A DNA stretch of 64,000 nucleotides from Plantago ovata (taxonomy: Eukaryota; Streptophyta; Magnoliopsida; Lamiales; Plantaginaceae): assembly GCA_028274465.1 (NCBI GenBank), contig CM051458.1:70650885-70714884 (forward strand). Reading direction: 5' to 3'. The position numbers and the translations under genes are program-made. The notes under the pieces are model-generated. The model saw only the letters and a list, made by a program, of their open reading frames with translations. It was not told the origin of the DNA and ran no database searches. Position 1 is the first letter of the stretch. The number at the start of each line of letters is the position of its first letter. Positions 35,502 through 46,614 of this stretch are shown one piece after another.

Positions 35502-35517
35502 CCTCGCTCTGATACCA
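35502..35517 (-). other. COP4 primer-binding site (initiator tRNA-Met)
   Basis: On the minus strand TGGTATCAGAGCGAGG, one base inside the 5' LTR. It is the standard plant Ty1/copia primer site. Confidence 0.95.
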
Positions 35518-35518
35518 C

Positions 35519-37605
35519 TGTAAGAAAATATGGTTAGAGTTACCCCTAGGGTACGCAGCGGAATTTTAAAAATTTTCTTAACATACCGGTTAATTGATTA
35601 TGCATATGTCGTATATATATAAACACGTCAATTAGAAGACTAACCTTACTTCCAAAGCAGCTTCCAAGTCTTCGTAATATTCCGGTGTATCTTCTCCTTC
35701 GTCGAAGTCGAAGATATCTACAATACTCTGTATATCTGCAAGACAATAAGAGTTAGTTTCCAGCTCCTAGAACCTCAACCTTGGTATCCACGGATGAACA
35801 GCCTATCGGAAGAATGCTAGGATCTTCTTTATGTGACCAAGAAGACGGGGCGGCAATTCCCTCCGGTGGCGGTGTGAGCGCGCGTGGCTTAAGGAGAGGA
35901 GGGGAGAGTTTTTATTTTCTTTAAGAAAACTGGGTAGGAAGACTGTGATCAAATCGCATGTAACCGTATCTAAAACTCTCTCCAATAGTCTACTATATAT
36001 AGTAGTCTATAGAAGCCTAAAGCATAAGCAATTAGACTTCGTAAAGGAATAAGAATCTAATTCTTACCGCACAAGGAAACCAATATCAAGTCTAGATTCA
36101 TTCCCAATCAAATCAAAACTCAATCAGGAAAATCTAACTTATCCCTTGGACTTCTAATAGAGGAAGGAGTCGAACTCCTTCCCCTATTCTACCACGCGCG
36201 CGCTCGCCTGTCCTACGGGACGTGGGTCCCACTTTTGGGACCCACATATATTTCTAAGGCAATCCAAACTCCAAGTAGATTTTGCCCAAGTGCATATGTT
36301 AATTCTAAATTAACATATCCTTTACAATCAAACCTCCATTATATTTCCAAAATATAATCTTTAATTGTATTTACATAAAATACAATTAATTAGCCAATTC
36401 AATTAATAATTCCAAATCATTAATTGAGCCACCAATTATTATAATTAATTCCAAATCGATTATAATCCATCTATCACAATTAATTCCAAATTAATTGCGA
36501 TTCCATCTTCAAGGATATTCTGATAGGCTGAATCACCACATAGTGTGACCCATAGGGCCTCACCGTATGAAGCAAGTCCTAGACTAGGCAACATGGAATT
36601 CCTAGACGGTTCCATTTGCAGTATTAATACGCGAGGACGTTTGAGAGGTTTCTCAAAGATAACCCTTTTGTTGCGAAGTCTGTTGCGCTCAACGCGGCGA
36701 TGGTAACGTCCCTTCATCTGATTTGCTCGGATGTATCTAGGATCGATGAAGTGTCTATCCCAATAATACATCCACGGGCGTCTCAGGGAGTTGTTTGGTT
36801 AAGATATACTTATGACCATCATAATATATCATTTGCACTGGCCAGTGACTTTACCAACACAACTATGCAGACTACGAGCAGTGCTCTCCTGTGCTACACT
36901 TGAGAGATGAATCCTTCACAGAATCACTTATCACCCCCATTTGTATTTAGCCATAATCCTGGATCGTGTCTTAGGTCAACTGCTTATTCAGAGCTGGCAT
37001 CGACGGGTCCACCAAGGATATGGAGCAACAAATGTGATGATAAAGTCCTGTAAGTACAAAGGACGAATGACATCACTTCGACAACTCACCGGTTCCCATA
37101 GACACATTCGGTGTAGAGTATACATCGATGGGAGTGTCCGGTGGGTACTTCCATTGTTCGATAAAGCTTCTTCGAACAACTATGCGCAGTTATGGGAACG
37201 TTCCTTGATTGTCCAACAATCCGTTCCGTGGCCGTGGGATCGGCTCACACTTGCTCCAACAAGTATAACCTCCACGCATACTAGTCTTGTCAGGTTCATT
37301 CAGACCCCCACATCCGAGATGTACCACGACTAGGGAGAGTTTGGGATAGATGATAACTCACATAGCTCCCACTAACTGTGTGATCGGTCATCTATCCGAG
37401 GGGACATGTTCAGTATCTATACAGACAGCAATATAGATATGACATGCTGCAGCCTGGTGTAATATAAATATGAAAGCGATACTCAACAGTAAAAATGAAA
37501 CAAACATATATTATATTACGTTGACCTGTGTAATAGTACATATATGTCCTCTACAAGGGCACTATGCCCTTAGTAAGGACTGTCTCTAGGACATATACAC
37601 TATCA
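35519..37605 (-). repeat. COP4 5' LTR (right side)
   Basis: Near-identical partner of 27517-29601. It contains the TATA palindrome TACTATATATAGTA (35991-36004) and ends CACTATCA before the target duplication CTATA. Confidence 0.95.
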
Positions 37606-38181
37606 CTATACTAAAAAAATAGGGCTAATCGATCGAGAAAGCTTACTTGACCTACATAAAAGCTATTCGATTTCCATGATTAAGGGGAACCCTCCCCGCT
37701 CTCTAAACTCTATGAGAGAATTAATCAAGAAACCTTTTAAAGAGGAAAAAGCGAGGAGACGGAGGTAATCGAGGAGAATGACCTCCAGTCTTTCTAACTT
37801 AACACTTAGAATTCTTTAATAGTGGTCAAAACGATCGAGAAGCGCAGAATCTACGTTGATAGCTCGAGGAGCTCGTAGCGAAGAACATTGGTTCTCGATT
37901 CTAACTTATACATGTTTAACTACTCTATCCAAGTTATACGTCATAACAAAAATTGGAATTAGTAAAAACAAGTATAAGTAAGAAAGCGAAGAGCAATGAA
38001 TTTTATTGAAGAAAACAAGGAGCGACGAGACAACAACAGAAAAACATATGTTACAAATAGATATGTTTCGAAGAGCGCCACAAAGGGCCGACTGAAAATT
38101 GTCAGAAAAATAAGGCAAGTACGGAAATGGGTAAAGTACAACATGCCCGAGTATACTCGGTCTTCAAGAGGCTCCCCGATC
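37606..38181 (+). other. TAT1 spacer between COP4 and the antisense gene
   Basis: The first five bases are the right copy of the CTATA target duplication. The rest would be the 3' untranslated region of the antisense gene, whose frame ends at 38182. Nothing else is visible. Confidence 0.6.
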
Positions 38182-41100
38182 CTAACGAGTGCGACTATTG
38201 GTGAATTCAGTGACCGGGGTGGTCGCGCTTGTAGCTCCTCGCGCAGAGCTCAGTTCATGGCCCTCAGCATTGTCTCGCTCCTGAGCTTGAGCCTCTTCGA
38301 TGGCCTTTTGATACATAGTCAGCTCAGGCTCGACGAAGTCAACTGCCCTCCCGATGACCGGATCGCTCAGCTTCACCCAAGTAGCGTTCCGAAGAGCTGC
38401 CTTCTCGAACGGATAAATGATCCCGCTCCTTAAGCACTCGGGCACCCAGGCAGGAAGATAAGATGGTTTGCTGGGATATGGAACTTCAGGATCGGTCACC
38501 AGCTCACCAAACTCACACGCCTCGTGCATCTCCTCGGTAATCTCCTCGTCAGGATAAGGAGTAAGGTCCTCGCGCCGCCCGGGATGCAAGTCCTCGCGAT
38601 CATCAGGATCGAAGTCAGCAGGGAGCAAGTTAACCCTCTTCAGCTGGCCAACACACGAGAAGAAGCCCTCCTCGCGAGACGCCACTTGAACGTCCCTTTG
38701 ATCCATCTTGTATGTGGTCGAAGACATGAAGTCGCGAGCAGCGGCGACTCGGCTTCCCTTCAAGAAGGAAAGGATGCTTGCCTTAAACTTTTCCATGCAA
38801 ATGGATAAAGTAGCATAGGCACCCTTGAAGCTCTTACTCCTCGACTTCTCCCTGGACATCTCCTTCTCGAGCTCGTCAACCTTAGCTCGAAGCTTCCCGG
38901 ACTCAGCCTCCGAGACCTTTACTTTCGACTCCGAAGCAGCAAGCTTCTTTTCCAGGTCCTCGATCACGACCCCTATATCGGCTCGATCAGCAGCAACTTG
39001 GCCATAGGCCTCCTTTAAGTTCTCGAGCTGCAAAAAGAAGAGAGAGTTAGCGAGGAGGATAAATTTTACACTTAGGAGTTTTTACAAAGAAAGAAAGGGA
39101 GAAAAATACCTGGAGCGAGCACATGCTCAGCTCGTGCGCCCGATCGAGGTCGCTCATCTGAATGAGCCGCTTCACTTCATCACCAGAAGCGGCCACCTTA
39201 CCCTTTTTCCGGGCAGGTTCATTGTTTCCCCCGAGGGTGAGCTTCCTCGCTCCCTTCTTAGCCACCGGCCTCTCGGGCCTCTTTTCTGCCTCGACCGTGT
39301 TTCGCGCCTCCTCCTCGGCCTCTTTGGCCTCCTTGGCCTTCTTTGCCGCAGCCTCCTCCTCGGCCCTCTTGATGGCCTCCACAGGATTCTCTCTCGTATC
39401 GAGCCCCTCCTGCACTAAAGCATCCCGATGGTGCGCGGCGTTTCGGGGAGGGGTCAAGTTCAGAGAACCAAGGATCTTGGACTCCTTGTTCGCCAGCCTT
39501 TGCTTCCGCCTTTGTTCTTCTTTTGCGGCGAGAGTCTTCGACATGATCCACTGGAACCAATAGGCTGCAAGGGAAAAAACACAAGTTAGTGAGATCGAGG
39601 AGCAAGAAAATCGAACAGGAAAGGAAAAGAGCGAGAACATACTCAAAACAAGCAACACAAGCAAAGAAAAAATACAAGTGTGAAAACTACTTTTTTCTAG
39701 CTTACCGAAGAGGACTTTTTTGGTATATCGGTTCTCGATATAGCCTGTGTACGAATAGGGCGAAAGGCCCGCCAAAAACGGAAGTGGCTGGAGGACCAAC
39801 CCCCAATAAAAGTACTTCTCGGGATGGGGTCCCCGATTCTGCTCCTCGAGCTCCAAGACCCAAGGGTCGGACTCCTCGGGCAAGGGATGCTTGTCCGCTA
39901 TCTTTCCCCTAAACATAAGTTTGGGTACTCCCCACTCCGCCTCCTCCTCGCTCATGTTAGGCAACTTCCTCTTCTTGATGTAGAAGTACCTATGAAACCA
40001 TTTGTAGCCCGAGGAGCTGGGAGCGTCCATGATGAAACCAAGGCCTGGTCGCGCATTGAAGTAGTAGAAATACTTGTTCCCTGAGCTCATCGAGACTCGG
40101 AACAGTTGGTTAAAATTGTGGAAGTTGAGCGCGATCCCTCTCTTCATGCAAAAGACTCCAAAGCAGACCAAAGTCCCGAAGGCACTCGGTACCAGTTGCC
40201 AAGGAGCGATCCCCAACGTGTTGAAGATGTCGCGGAAAGCATCGCAGAACGGAAGTATCCATCCTCGATCCAAGCTTAGGCAATGAACTGCCATGTACCC
40301 AGGAGGAGCATTGTAAAAAGTCTGGTCCTCCTTGGGCACGAGGATGTCAAATTTATTCTCAGGAAGAGAATACTTCCATCTCAGGGTAGGAATCTCCTCG
40401 AATTTGACAGTGGAAGAGGTGGTCGGGATAATACCATCCTCGTTCTTCTCACCCTGCGGATCGGGAAGGTCAACTATGCGGGCACTCTTCGTGAACTTCT
40501 TCTCAGCAGCCTTAGTGGCTTTAGGCTCAGGCTCCTCGACAACTTTGGCCTTTTTAGCCTTACCAAAGCGACGACGCTTGCTCGCTCTCTTCTTCGCCTT
40601 CTCCTCATCAGCAGCCATCTGAGCAAGGCGCATCTCATACTCCTGCTTCTCGAGCGGATTGGGTGCTCGGGTCCCACTTGGAAAAGTGAAATCTATAGTG
40701 GTCGGATCAATGGAGTGATAGCTAGTCTCCTCCTCGCGCGTGAATCTGTTCGCATCTCTAATGGCCCGTCTTTGCCCTTCCGAGAAGGAAGGAGACCTAG
40801 TGCTCGGACCAGCTTCATCCCTATTGGCATCTCCGATCGCCAAAGGAACTTCCTCCTCCTCCTCGTCGGTAATAACAGCCCTCCTAGTGGTTTGAGGGGG
40901 AAATCTAACCCTCTTCGATGGAGGACTAGTCCGAGGAGAGGTAGCTTCATCATCTTCCTCACTCTCCTCCTCAGTTTCATCGCTATCGATGATCTACACC
41001 GGGATAGGGGCTTTCCCGCGCTGGACCGAGTGTTCACCCTCCTCATAAAGCGACAAGGCTAACTCCGGCCTCTCCGTATCATCCATCTCCTCGATCCTGA

Positions 41101-41482
41101 TATCTGCAGGAGGGACCACATTAACTGCCCCGTAGTTACGCCCATGGACTTGGGCAGCGCGAGTAATCAACTCCGCGGACACCCTAGGATTTGAAGGACC
41201 ACCCTCAGCCTCCGTCCGGTCGTCGATGAAATCATCATCCTCGGAACGACGCCTCTTTCTGGTAACCAGCTGATAAAGATCCTCCTCGCTCTCGGTCTCT
41301 TCATCCTCTACCTCGGCAGCCTGCTCGCCACCTTGCTCGATATGAGGCTCCTCGGCAGCCTGCTCCATTGTATCATCCAGAAAGGTCGCCGATACGTCTG
41401 ACGTATCAGGCGACGTAGTATGGTCGCTCCCATACTCTCCAGTGGCCGACTGGTTCTGGCTGTCGTCGCTCCTCTCGGACAT
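38182..41482 (-). pseudogene. TAT1 antisense gene (aORF), Transposase_28-like and coiled-coil protein
   Basis: On the strand opposite to gag-pol, an extended coding region starts at the ATG at 41482 (MSERSDDSQNQ), chosen because an acceptor-like CCTTTAG directly precedes it. The N-terminal part is acidic with a basic patch (RKRRRSEDDD). The centre resembles the plant 'putative gypsy type transposon' family (Pfam Transposase_28), with LDRGWILPFCDAFRDIFN, GIAPWQLVPSAFGTLVCF and GYKWFHRYFYIK. The C-terminal part is a lysine- and glutamate-rich coiled coil (LEKKLAASESKVKVSEAES). Tat elements are known to carry such antisense ORFs; the function is unknown. One or two short intron-like segments and at most about one other break are seen. 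Confidence 0.75.
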
Positions 41483-41483
41483 C

Positions 41484-42325
41484 CTAAAGGTGGGCAAAGA
41501 AGAAATTAGGATGGTTTGTGATAGTCCGAGAGGTCCGTTTAGGTGTATTCATTACGTTCGACCTCCCGAACGGAGAAAAATTCTCAACCGAAAGAAAAGA
41601 AGTTACTCTACAGTAAAGCATAAGTAGAGCGAGAAGCATACATGGAGCGACCAACCGCTCGAAGCATAAGTAAAGCGAACAGCATACCAACATGCATGTA
41701 AACAGATAAGAGCGAGCATGCTAACAAGTAAACCGAAGAGTATACGAGCGACCAACCGCTCGAAGAAACAGAGGAGTCCTACAGTTACTTCTACAGCAAT
41801 ATTCTAAGGAGGAGGCAACAGGATTTTACAGCAAAAATAAAGGCATAAAGAACAGGGAACTACTCCTACGGCCATGCAAGTCAAATCGATTCAATTCGAT
41901 CCCATTAAAGTCCGTCTACAGGTCCGCTTACAGTTTTATTAAGTCCATGGCCATTTTTTAGGCCGCCGTCCACCGGCAATCATTCAGGCGACAGCATTCC
42001 GAAAAGGCGAAATCACAAAAGGGCAAAATCGAAAGCGAAAAACAGCAAAATAAAGCAAAAACGAGGAGATTAAAGCAAGTAATCGTAATGGAAACGCGAA
42101 AACTTACTTGATACTGAGTGTTGGAAGGATGGAAACCGGAAAGGAAGCCGGAAAAGTTGAAAATTCGCCTGAAAATCGGATTCTGTACACCGGAAATTCT
42201 CCTCGCGCGTCACTTGTCTCGATCACCTCGCTCGTCGATCACAGAAACTCTCCTCGCTCTCTCTTTTAGCTCTGAATATTCGGATTGCAAAAGTGTGGAA
42301 TGACCGAGTATTGAACTATTTATAG
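41484..42325 (-). promoter_or_regulatory. promoter and leader intron of the TAT1 antisense gene
   Basis: On the minus strand a TATA box CTATAAATAG (42316-42325) is followed by a GAGAGAG-rich leader and a donor-like GTAAGT (42102-42107). An acceptor-like CCTTTAG ends at 41484, one base before the ATG at 41482. This gives a 5' untranslated exon of roughly 180 bases and an intron of about 624 bases. The layout is that of an independent plant gene. Splice use is inferred from the motifs only. Confidence 0.55.
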
Positions 42326-42649
42326 AAGGGTATCTCGGGGATACGAAACGACGCATGCCCTCGCGCCATCCGGATCGACCACGTGGCCTTGATCAACGGC
42401 CCAGATTACGGCCGCCTAGCGAATTACCCATTTTGCCCTCCACGCTCCCGCTCTGGCGCGGGCACAGTTTCCAATGTCGGCTCGAATTACCTAATCACAG
42501 TAGACAATTCGCAGCGCGAGCACCGCACTACTCGGATCAGAGATAGATCGACGACCATGATCTTCCCTCCTCGAGACCACACAGAGAAAAAGGTTAGAAA
42601 GACAAAAAACCGACGAACACGTGGCGGGGGTTCGAGGAGCCTTTCTCAC
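42326..42649. other. TAT1 3' region between antisense promoter and tandem array
   Basis: Mixed-composition sequence upstream of the antisense TATA box. It may hold its control elements. No gene is supported; open frames here are short and overlap the repeat array. Confidence 0.5.
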
Positions 42650-42975
42650 AAATATCTCTCCGCGAGATATTTTACAAAGAAAAAGCGGCAGGAAGTCATT
42701 CCATTCCACTCTTAGAAATATCTCTCATCGAGATATTTTGCAAAGAAAAAGCGGCAGGAAGTCATTCCATTCCTTTCTCACAAATATCTCTCCGCGAGAT
42801 ATTTTGCAAAGAAAAAACGGTAGGAAGTCATTCCATTCCACTCTTAGAAATATCTCTCCTCGAGATATTTTGCAAAGAAAAAGCGGCAGGAAGTCATTCC
42901 ATTCCTTTCTCTTAGAAATATCTCTCCTCGAGATATTTTGTAAAGAAAAAGCGGCCGGAAGTCATTCCATTCCAC
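42650..42975 (+). repeat. 66-bp tandem array, five units, near the TAT1 3' LTR
   Basis: Units start at 42650, 42716, 42782, 42848 and 42916 (spacing 66, 66, 66, 68). Each begins with a palindrome AAATATCTC, four to six bases, GAGATATTT, followed by AAAGAAAAAGCGGCAGGAAG-like sequence. Units alternate slightly in the palindrome loop. Tat elements are known to hold variable tandem repeats in the 3' untranslated region that can seed satellite DNA. A 173-codon frame stays open across it only because 66 is a multiple of three. Confidence 0.92.
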
Positions 42976-43206
42976 CAAGGAATACTTACCCGGATCCGAT
43001 CTCTGCCCAGCAAAAATACCTCTTTTCATACGGTCCGAGCAACGTCTGCTCGCACCCTATAAAAAGGGGGGGGGGAGGGAGAGATAGGAGGAGGGAAAGA
43101 TACCAGGGTGCGAATACGGAAATCTTTTTCGCCCACTACTAGTCGAGGCTCTGCTCGACCTCTTCTTCAACATAGTTCCTCAACTATCTTCTACAAAGAT
43201 ACTTGG
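42976..43206 (+). other. TAT1 3' untranslated region before the purine tract
   Basis: Includes a G-rich run near 43066-43080. No coding feature is supported. Confidence 0.6.
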
Positions 43207-43222
43207 AAACTAGGGGGACATA
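43207..43222 (+). other. TAT1 polypurine tract
   Basis: AAACTAGGGGGACATA lies directly before the 3' LTR start TGTTAGTG. It is the expected plus-strand primer. Confidence 0.75.
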
Positions 43223-43978
43223 TGTTAGTGTTGAAATATGTCAAGTCCGCATGTACGAACTGGAGCGGTCTAAGAGCGCGACAAAGCATCATAGGCCGTC
43301 CCTCAAGGGGCACGACCACACCCAAGTATGTCACTAAGGTGTGGACCGACCAAACATAGGGTCCGACCATCACTGGGAGGACAACCCTCAAAATAAGCTC
43401 CTCACAAGGACAAAGCTGCCAGTGAGCTCGAGTAGCATCTCTCGGGCTCGAGGAGACCTTATGTCAAGGTAACGCTCCTTGACAGAAACTGAGCAGGACA
43501 CTACTCGCATCTTCCACGTACAAGGAAGGCACGAGGACCCTGAGCGACCAGCCGTGGTTGCTCCCTTGGGCCAAGGCCCATGGACCTCCTTAATGGGCCT
43601 GGGCCGAGGAAGGCCTCAATCCTACCCGTACACGTGTCGCGATCCTACGCTACCGGAAGTTGAAAGGTCACAAGTATATAAAGGCCTCATTTACTCCTCA
43701 ACAGTAAGCATTAATAACACCTCTCGACCATCACATTTACTACTCGTACTAGGGAAGCCTCACAACACCCTACTCGTAAAGTCGCCTCTCCGGTCTGATA
43801 CCTTACAGACCGGGAAAGAGACACTAACCCCCCGCCCCTCTAGTCTATTTCAGGTACGAGGAAGCTACAAGAAGGCTCATTTCCTATCTCGGAGGAATAC
43901 TACAAGAAGAAGAACTAGATTGACTTAGACTAGCGACTCATTGCGAACTTAGAAAGAAACACGAATTACCCTTCAACA
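43223..43978 (+). repeat. TAT1 3' LTR
   Basis: It is 756 bp and nearly identical to 15600-16354, ending CTTCAACA. It is followed by the target duplication TTAAG and then COP3 RNase H sequence. Confidence 0.95.
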
Positions 43979-44537
43979 TTAAGTACCTTAGACGGACTAA
44001 AGAGATGTTCTTGGTGTTTGGTGGAGAACCAGAATTGAAGATGTCTGGGTATGTCGACGCTGGATTTGAATCAGATCCTGATGACTTTAAGTCACAGACA
44101 GGATACGTATTCAAATTGAACGGAGGAGCTGTCTGTTGGAAGAGCTCTAAGCAAGCCACGATTGCTGACTCATCCACAGAGGCCGAGTACATTGCTGCAT
44201 CAGAAGCATCGAAAGAAGCTGTCTGGATTTCAGAGTTCTTGAAGGAATTGAGGGTTGTTCCTGCTCCCAGTCCAATAACGATTTATTGTGACAATACGGG
44301 CGCCGTCGCTCAAGCTAGGGAGCCTAGATCTACAAACAAGAACAAACATGTACTTAGAAAATATCACGTTATACGTGAGATTATAGATAGAGGAGAAGTT
44401 AGTATAGAACGTGTCTCAACCACGGACAACGTGGAAGATCCTTTCACCAAGGTCTTATCAGTGGAAGTCCACTTAAGACATTATGCTAATCTGGGCATTA
44501 GGCATAAAGGTGACTGGCTCTAGTCCAAGTGGGAGAT
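43979..44537 (+). pseudogene. COP3 RNase H end and polypurine tract
   Basis: Resumes COP3 pol after TAT1. RNase H motifs SSTEAEYIAASEASKEAVW, IYCDNTGAVAQAREP and KHVLRKYHVIREI are present, and the frame ends GDWL at about 44523. CCAAGTGGGAGAT then leads into the 3' LTR. It matches COP4 29602-30150 very closely. Confidence 0.9.
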
Positions 44538-46614
44538 TAATAGTGTATATGTCCTAGAGACAGTCCTTACTAAGGGCATGGTGCCCTTGTAGAGGACATA
44601 TATGTACTATTACACAGGTCAACGTAATATAATATATGTTTGTTTCATTTTACTGTTGAGTATTGCTTTCATATTTATATTACACCAGGCTGCAGCATGT
44701 CATATCTATATTGCTGTCTGTATAGATACTGAACATGTCCCCTCGGATAGATGACCGATCACACAGTTAGTGGGAGCTATGTGAGTTATCATCTATCTCA
44801 AACTCTCCCTAGTCGTGGTACATCTCGGATGTGGGGGTCTGAATGAACCTGACAAGACTAGTATGCGTGGAGGTTATACTTGTTGGAGCAAGTGTGAGCC
44901 GATCCCACGGCCACGGAACGGATTGTTGGACAATCAAGGAACGTTCCCATAACTGCGCATAGTTGTTCGAAGAAGCTTTATCGAACAATGGAAGTACCCA
45001 CCGGACACTCCCATCGATGTAAACTCTACACCGACGTGTCTATGGGAACCGGTGAGTTGTCGAAGTGATGCCATTCGTCCTTTGTACTTACAGGACTTTA
45101 TCATCACATTTGTTGCTCCATATCCTTGGTGGACCCGTCGATGTCAGCTCTGAATAAGCAGTTGACCTAAGACACGATCCAGGATTATGGCTAAATACAA
45201 ATGGGGGTGATAAGTGATTCTGTGAAGGATTCATCTCTCAAGTGTAGCACAGGAGAGCACTGCTCGTAGTCTGCATAGTTGTGTTGGTAAAGTCACTGGC
45301 CAGTGCAAATGATATATTATGATGGTCATAAGTATATCTTAACCAAACAACTCCCTGAGACGCCCGTGGATGTATTATTGGGATAGACACTTCATCGATC
45401 CTAGATACATCCGAGCAAGTCAGATGAAGGGACGTTACCATCGCCGCGTTGAGCACAACAGGCTTCGCAACGAAAGGGTTAGCTTTGAGAAACCTCTCAA
45501 ACGTCCTCGCGTATTAATATTGCAAATGGAACCGTCTAGGAATTCCATGTTGCCTAGTCTAGGACTTGTTTAATACGGTGAGGCCCTATGGGTCACACTA
45601 TGTGGTGATTCAGCCTATCAGAATATCCTTGAAGATGGAATCGCAATTAATTTGGAATTAATTGTGATTGATGGATTATAATTGATTTGGAATTAATTGT
45701 AACAATTGGTGGCTCAATTAATGATTTGGAATTATTAATTGAATTGGCTAATTAATTGTATTTTATGTAAATACAATTAAAGATTATATTTTGGAAATAT
45801 AATGGAGGTTTGATTGTAAAGGATATGTTAATTTAGAATTAACATATGCACTTGGGTAAAATCTACTTGGAGTTTGGATTGTCTTAGAAATATATGTGGG
45901 TCCCAGAAGTGGGACCCACGTCCCGTAGGACAGGCGCGCGCGCGCGCGTGGCTGATTAGGGGAAGGAGTTTGACTCCTTCCTCTATTAGAAGTCCAAGGG
46001 ATAAGTTAGATTTTCCTGATTGAGTTTTAATTTGATTGGGAATGAATCTAGACTTGATATTGGTTTCCTTGTGCGATAAGAATTAGATTCTTATTCCTTT
46101 ACGAAGTCTAATAGTTTATGCTTTAGGCTTCTATAGACTACTATATAGTAGACTATTAGAGAGAGTTTTAAGTGTGATTAGAGACACAGTTATTCTACCC
46201 AGTTTTCTTAGAGAAAATAAAAACTCTCCCCTCCTCCCCTTAGCCTCACGCGCGCGCACACCGCCACCGGAGGGAATTGTCGCCCCGTCTTCTTGGTCAC
46301 ATAAAGAATATCCTAGCATTCTTCCGATAGGCTGTTCATCCGTGGATACCAAGGTTGAGGTTCTACGAGCTGGAAACTAACTCTTATTGTCTTGCAGATA
46401 TACAGAGTATTGTAGATATCTTCGACTTCGACGAAGAAGAAGATACACCGGAATATTACGAAGACTTGGAAGCTGCTTTGGAAGTAAGGTTAGTCTTCTA
46501 ATTGACGTGTTTATATATATACGACATATGCATAATCAATTAACCGGTATGTTAAGAAAATTTTTAAAATTCCGCTGCGTACCCTAGGGGTAACTCTGAC
46601 CATATTTTCTTACA
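44538..46614 (+). repeat. COP3 3' LTR
   Basis: A 2.08-kb LTR matching the COP4 and COP1 LTRs. U3 starts with a two-tier hairpin: GTATATGTCC (44545-44554) with GGACATATAT (44594-44603), and inside it AAGGGC/GCCCTT (44572-44588). It also holds the GTGGGTCCCA palindrome (45896-45919) and an alternating GC run (45934-45949). It ends TTTCTTACA before the flank AAGGA. Confidence 0.93.

Larger units (their letters stand above)
27517..37605 (-). mobile_element. COP4: Ty1/copia retrotransposon, nearly full length
   Basis: It has two LTRs of 2085 and 2087 bp, a perfect target duplication CTATA (27512-27516 and 37606-37610), a tRNA-Met primer site, a long structured leader, a gag and pol region, and a purine tract at the 3' LTR. 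It reads on the minus strand. It is structurally complete, about 10.1 kb, but the coding region looks broken in about three places. By eye the LTRs differ by roughly one to a few percent, so the insertion is recent and later than TAT1, which it interrupts. It is the best copy of the COP family here. Confidence 0.93.
15600..43978 (+). mobile_element. TAT1: Tat-lineage Ty3/gypsy retrotransposon holding COP4
   Basis: The LTRs (15600-16354 and 43223-43978, 755 and 756 bp) are flanked by TTAAG on both sides (15595-15599 and 43979-43983), inside COP3 pol. Internal parts are the primer site, gag, protease, RT, RNase H, a second RNase H, integrase, COP4 inserted after integrase, an antisense gene, a 66-bp tandem array and a purine tract. 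These mark the Tat lineage. By eye the LTRs differ at about ten positions, so the insertion is young. About 4.44 kb of gag-pol appears twice across a gap and is probably an assembly artefact. Coding parts are broken, many of the breaks clustering near the gap. Confidence 0.92.

Noticed and set aside
40283-41062. A 259-codon plus-strand frame opposite the TAT1 antisense gene
   Set aside because: It is the shadow of the antisense gene; the minus-strand frame has the recognisable domains.
42650-42975. CRISPR-like array of palindromic repeats
   Set aside because: Units are contiguous with no unique spacers, and the DNA is a plant retrotransposon 3' region.
42621-43142. A 173-codon frame with a 22-residue peptide repeat
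   Set aside because: It is produced by the 66-bp tandem array, which keeps one frame open because 66 is divisible by three.
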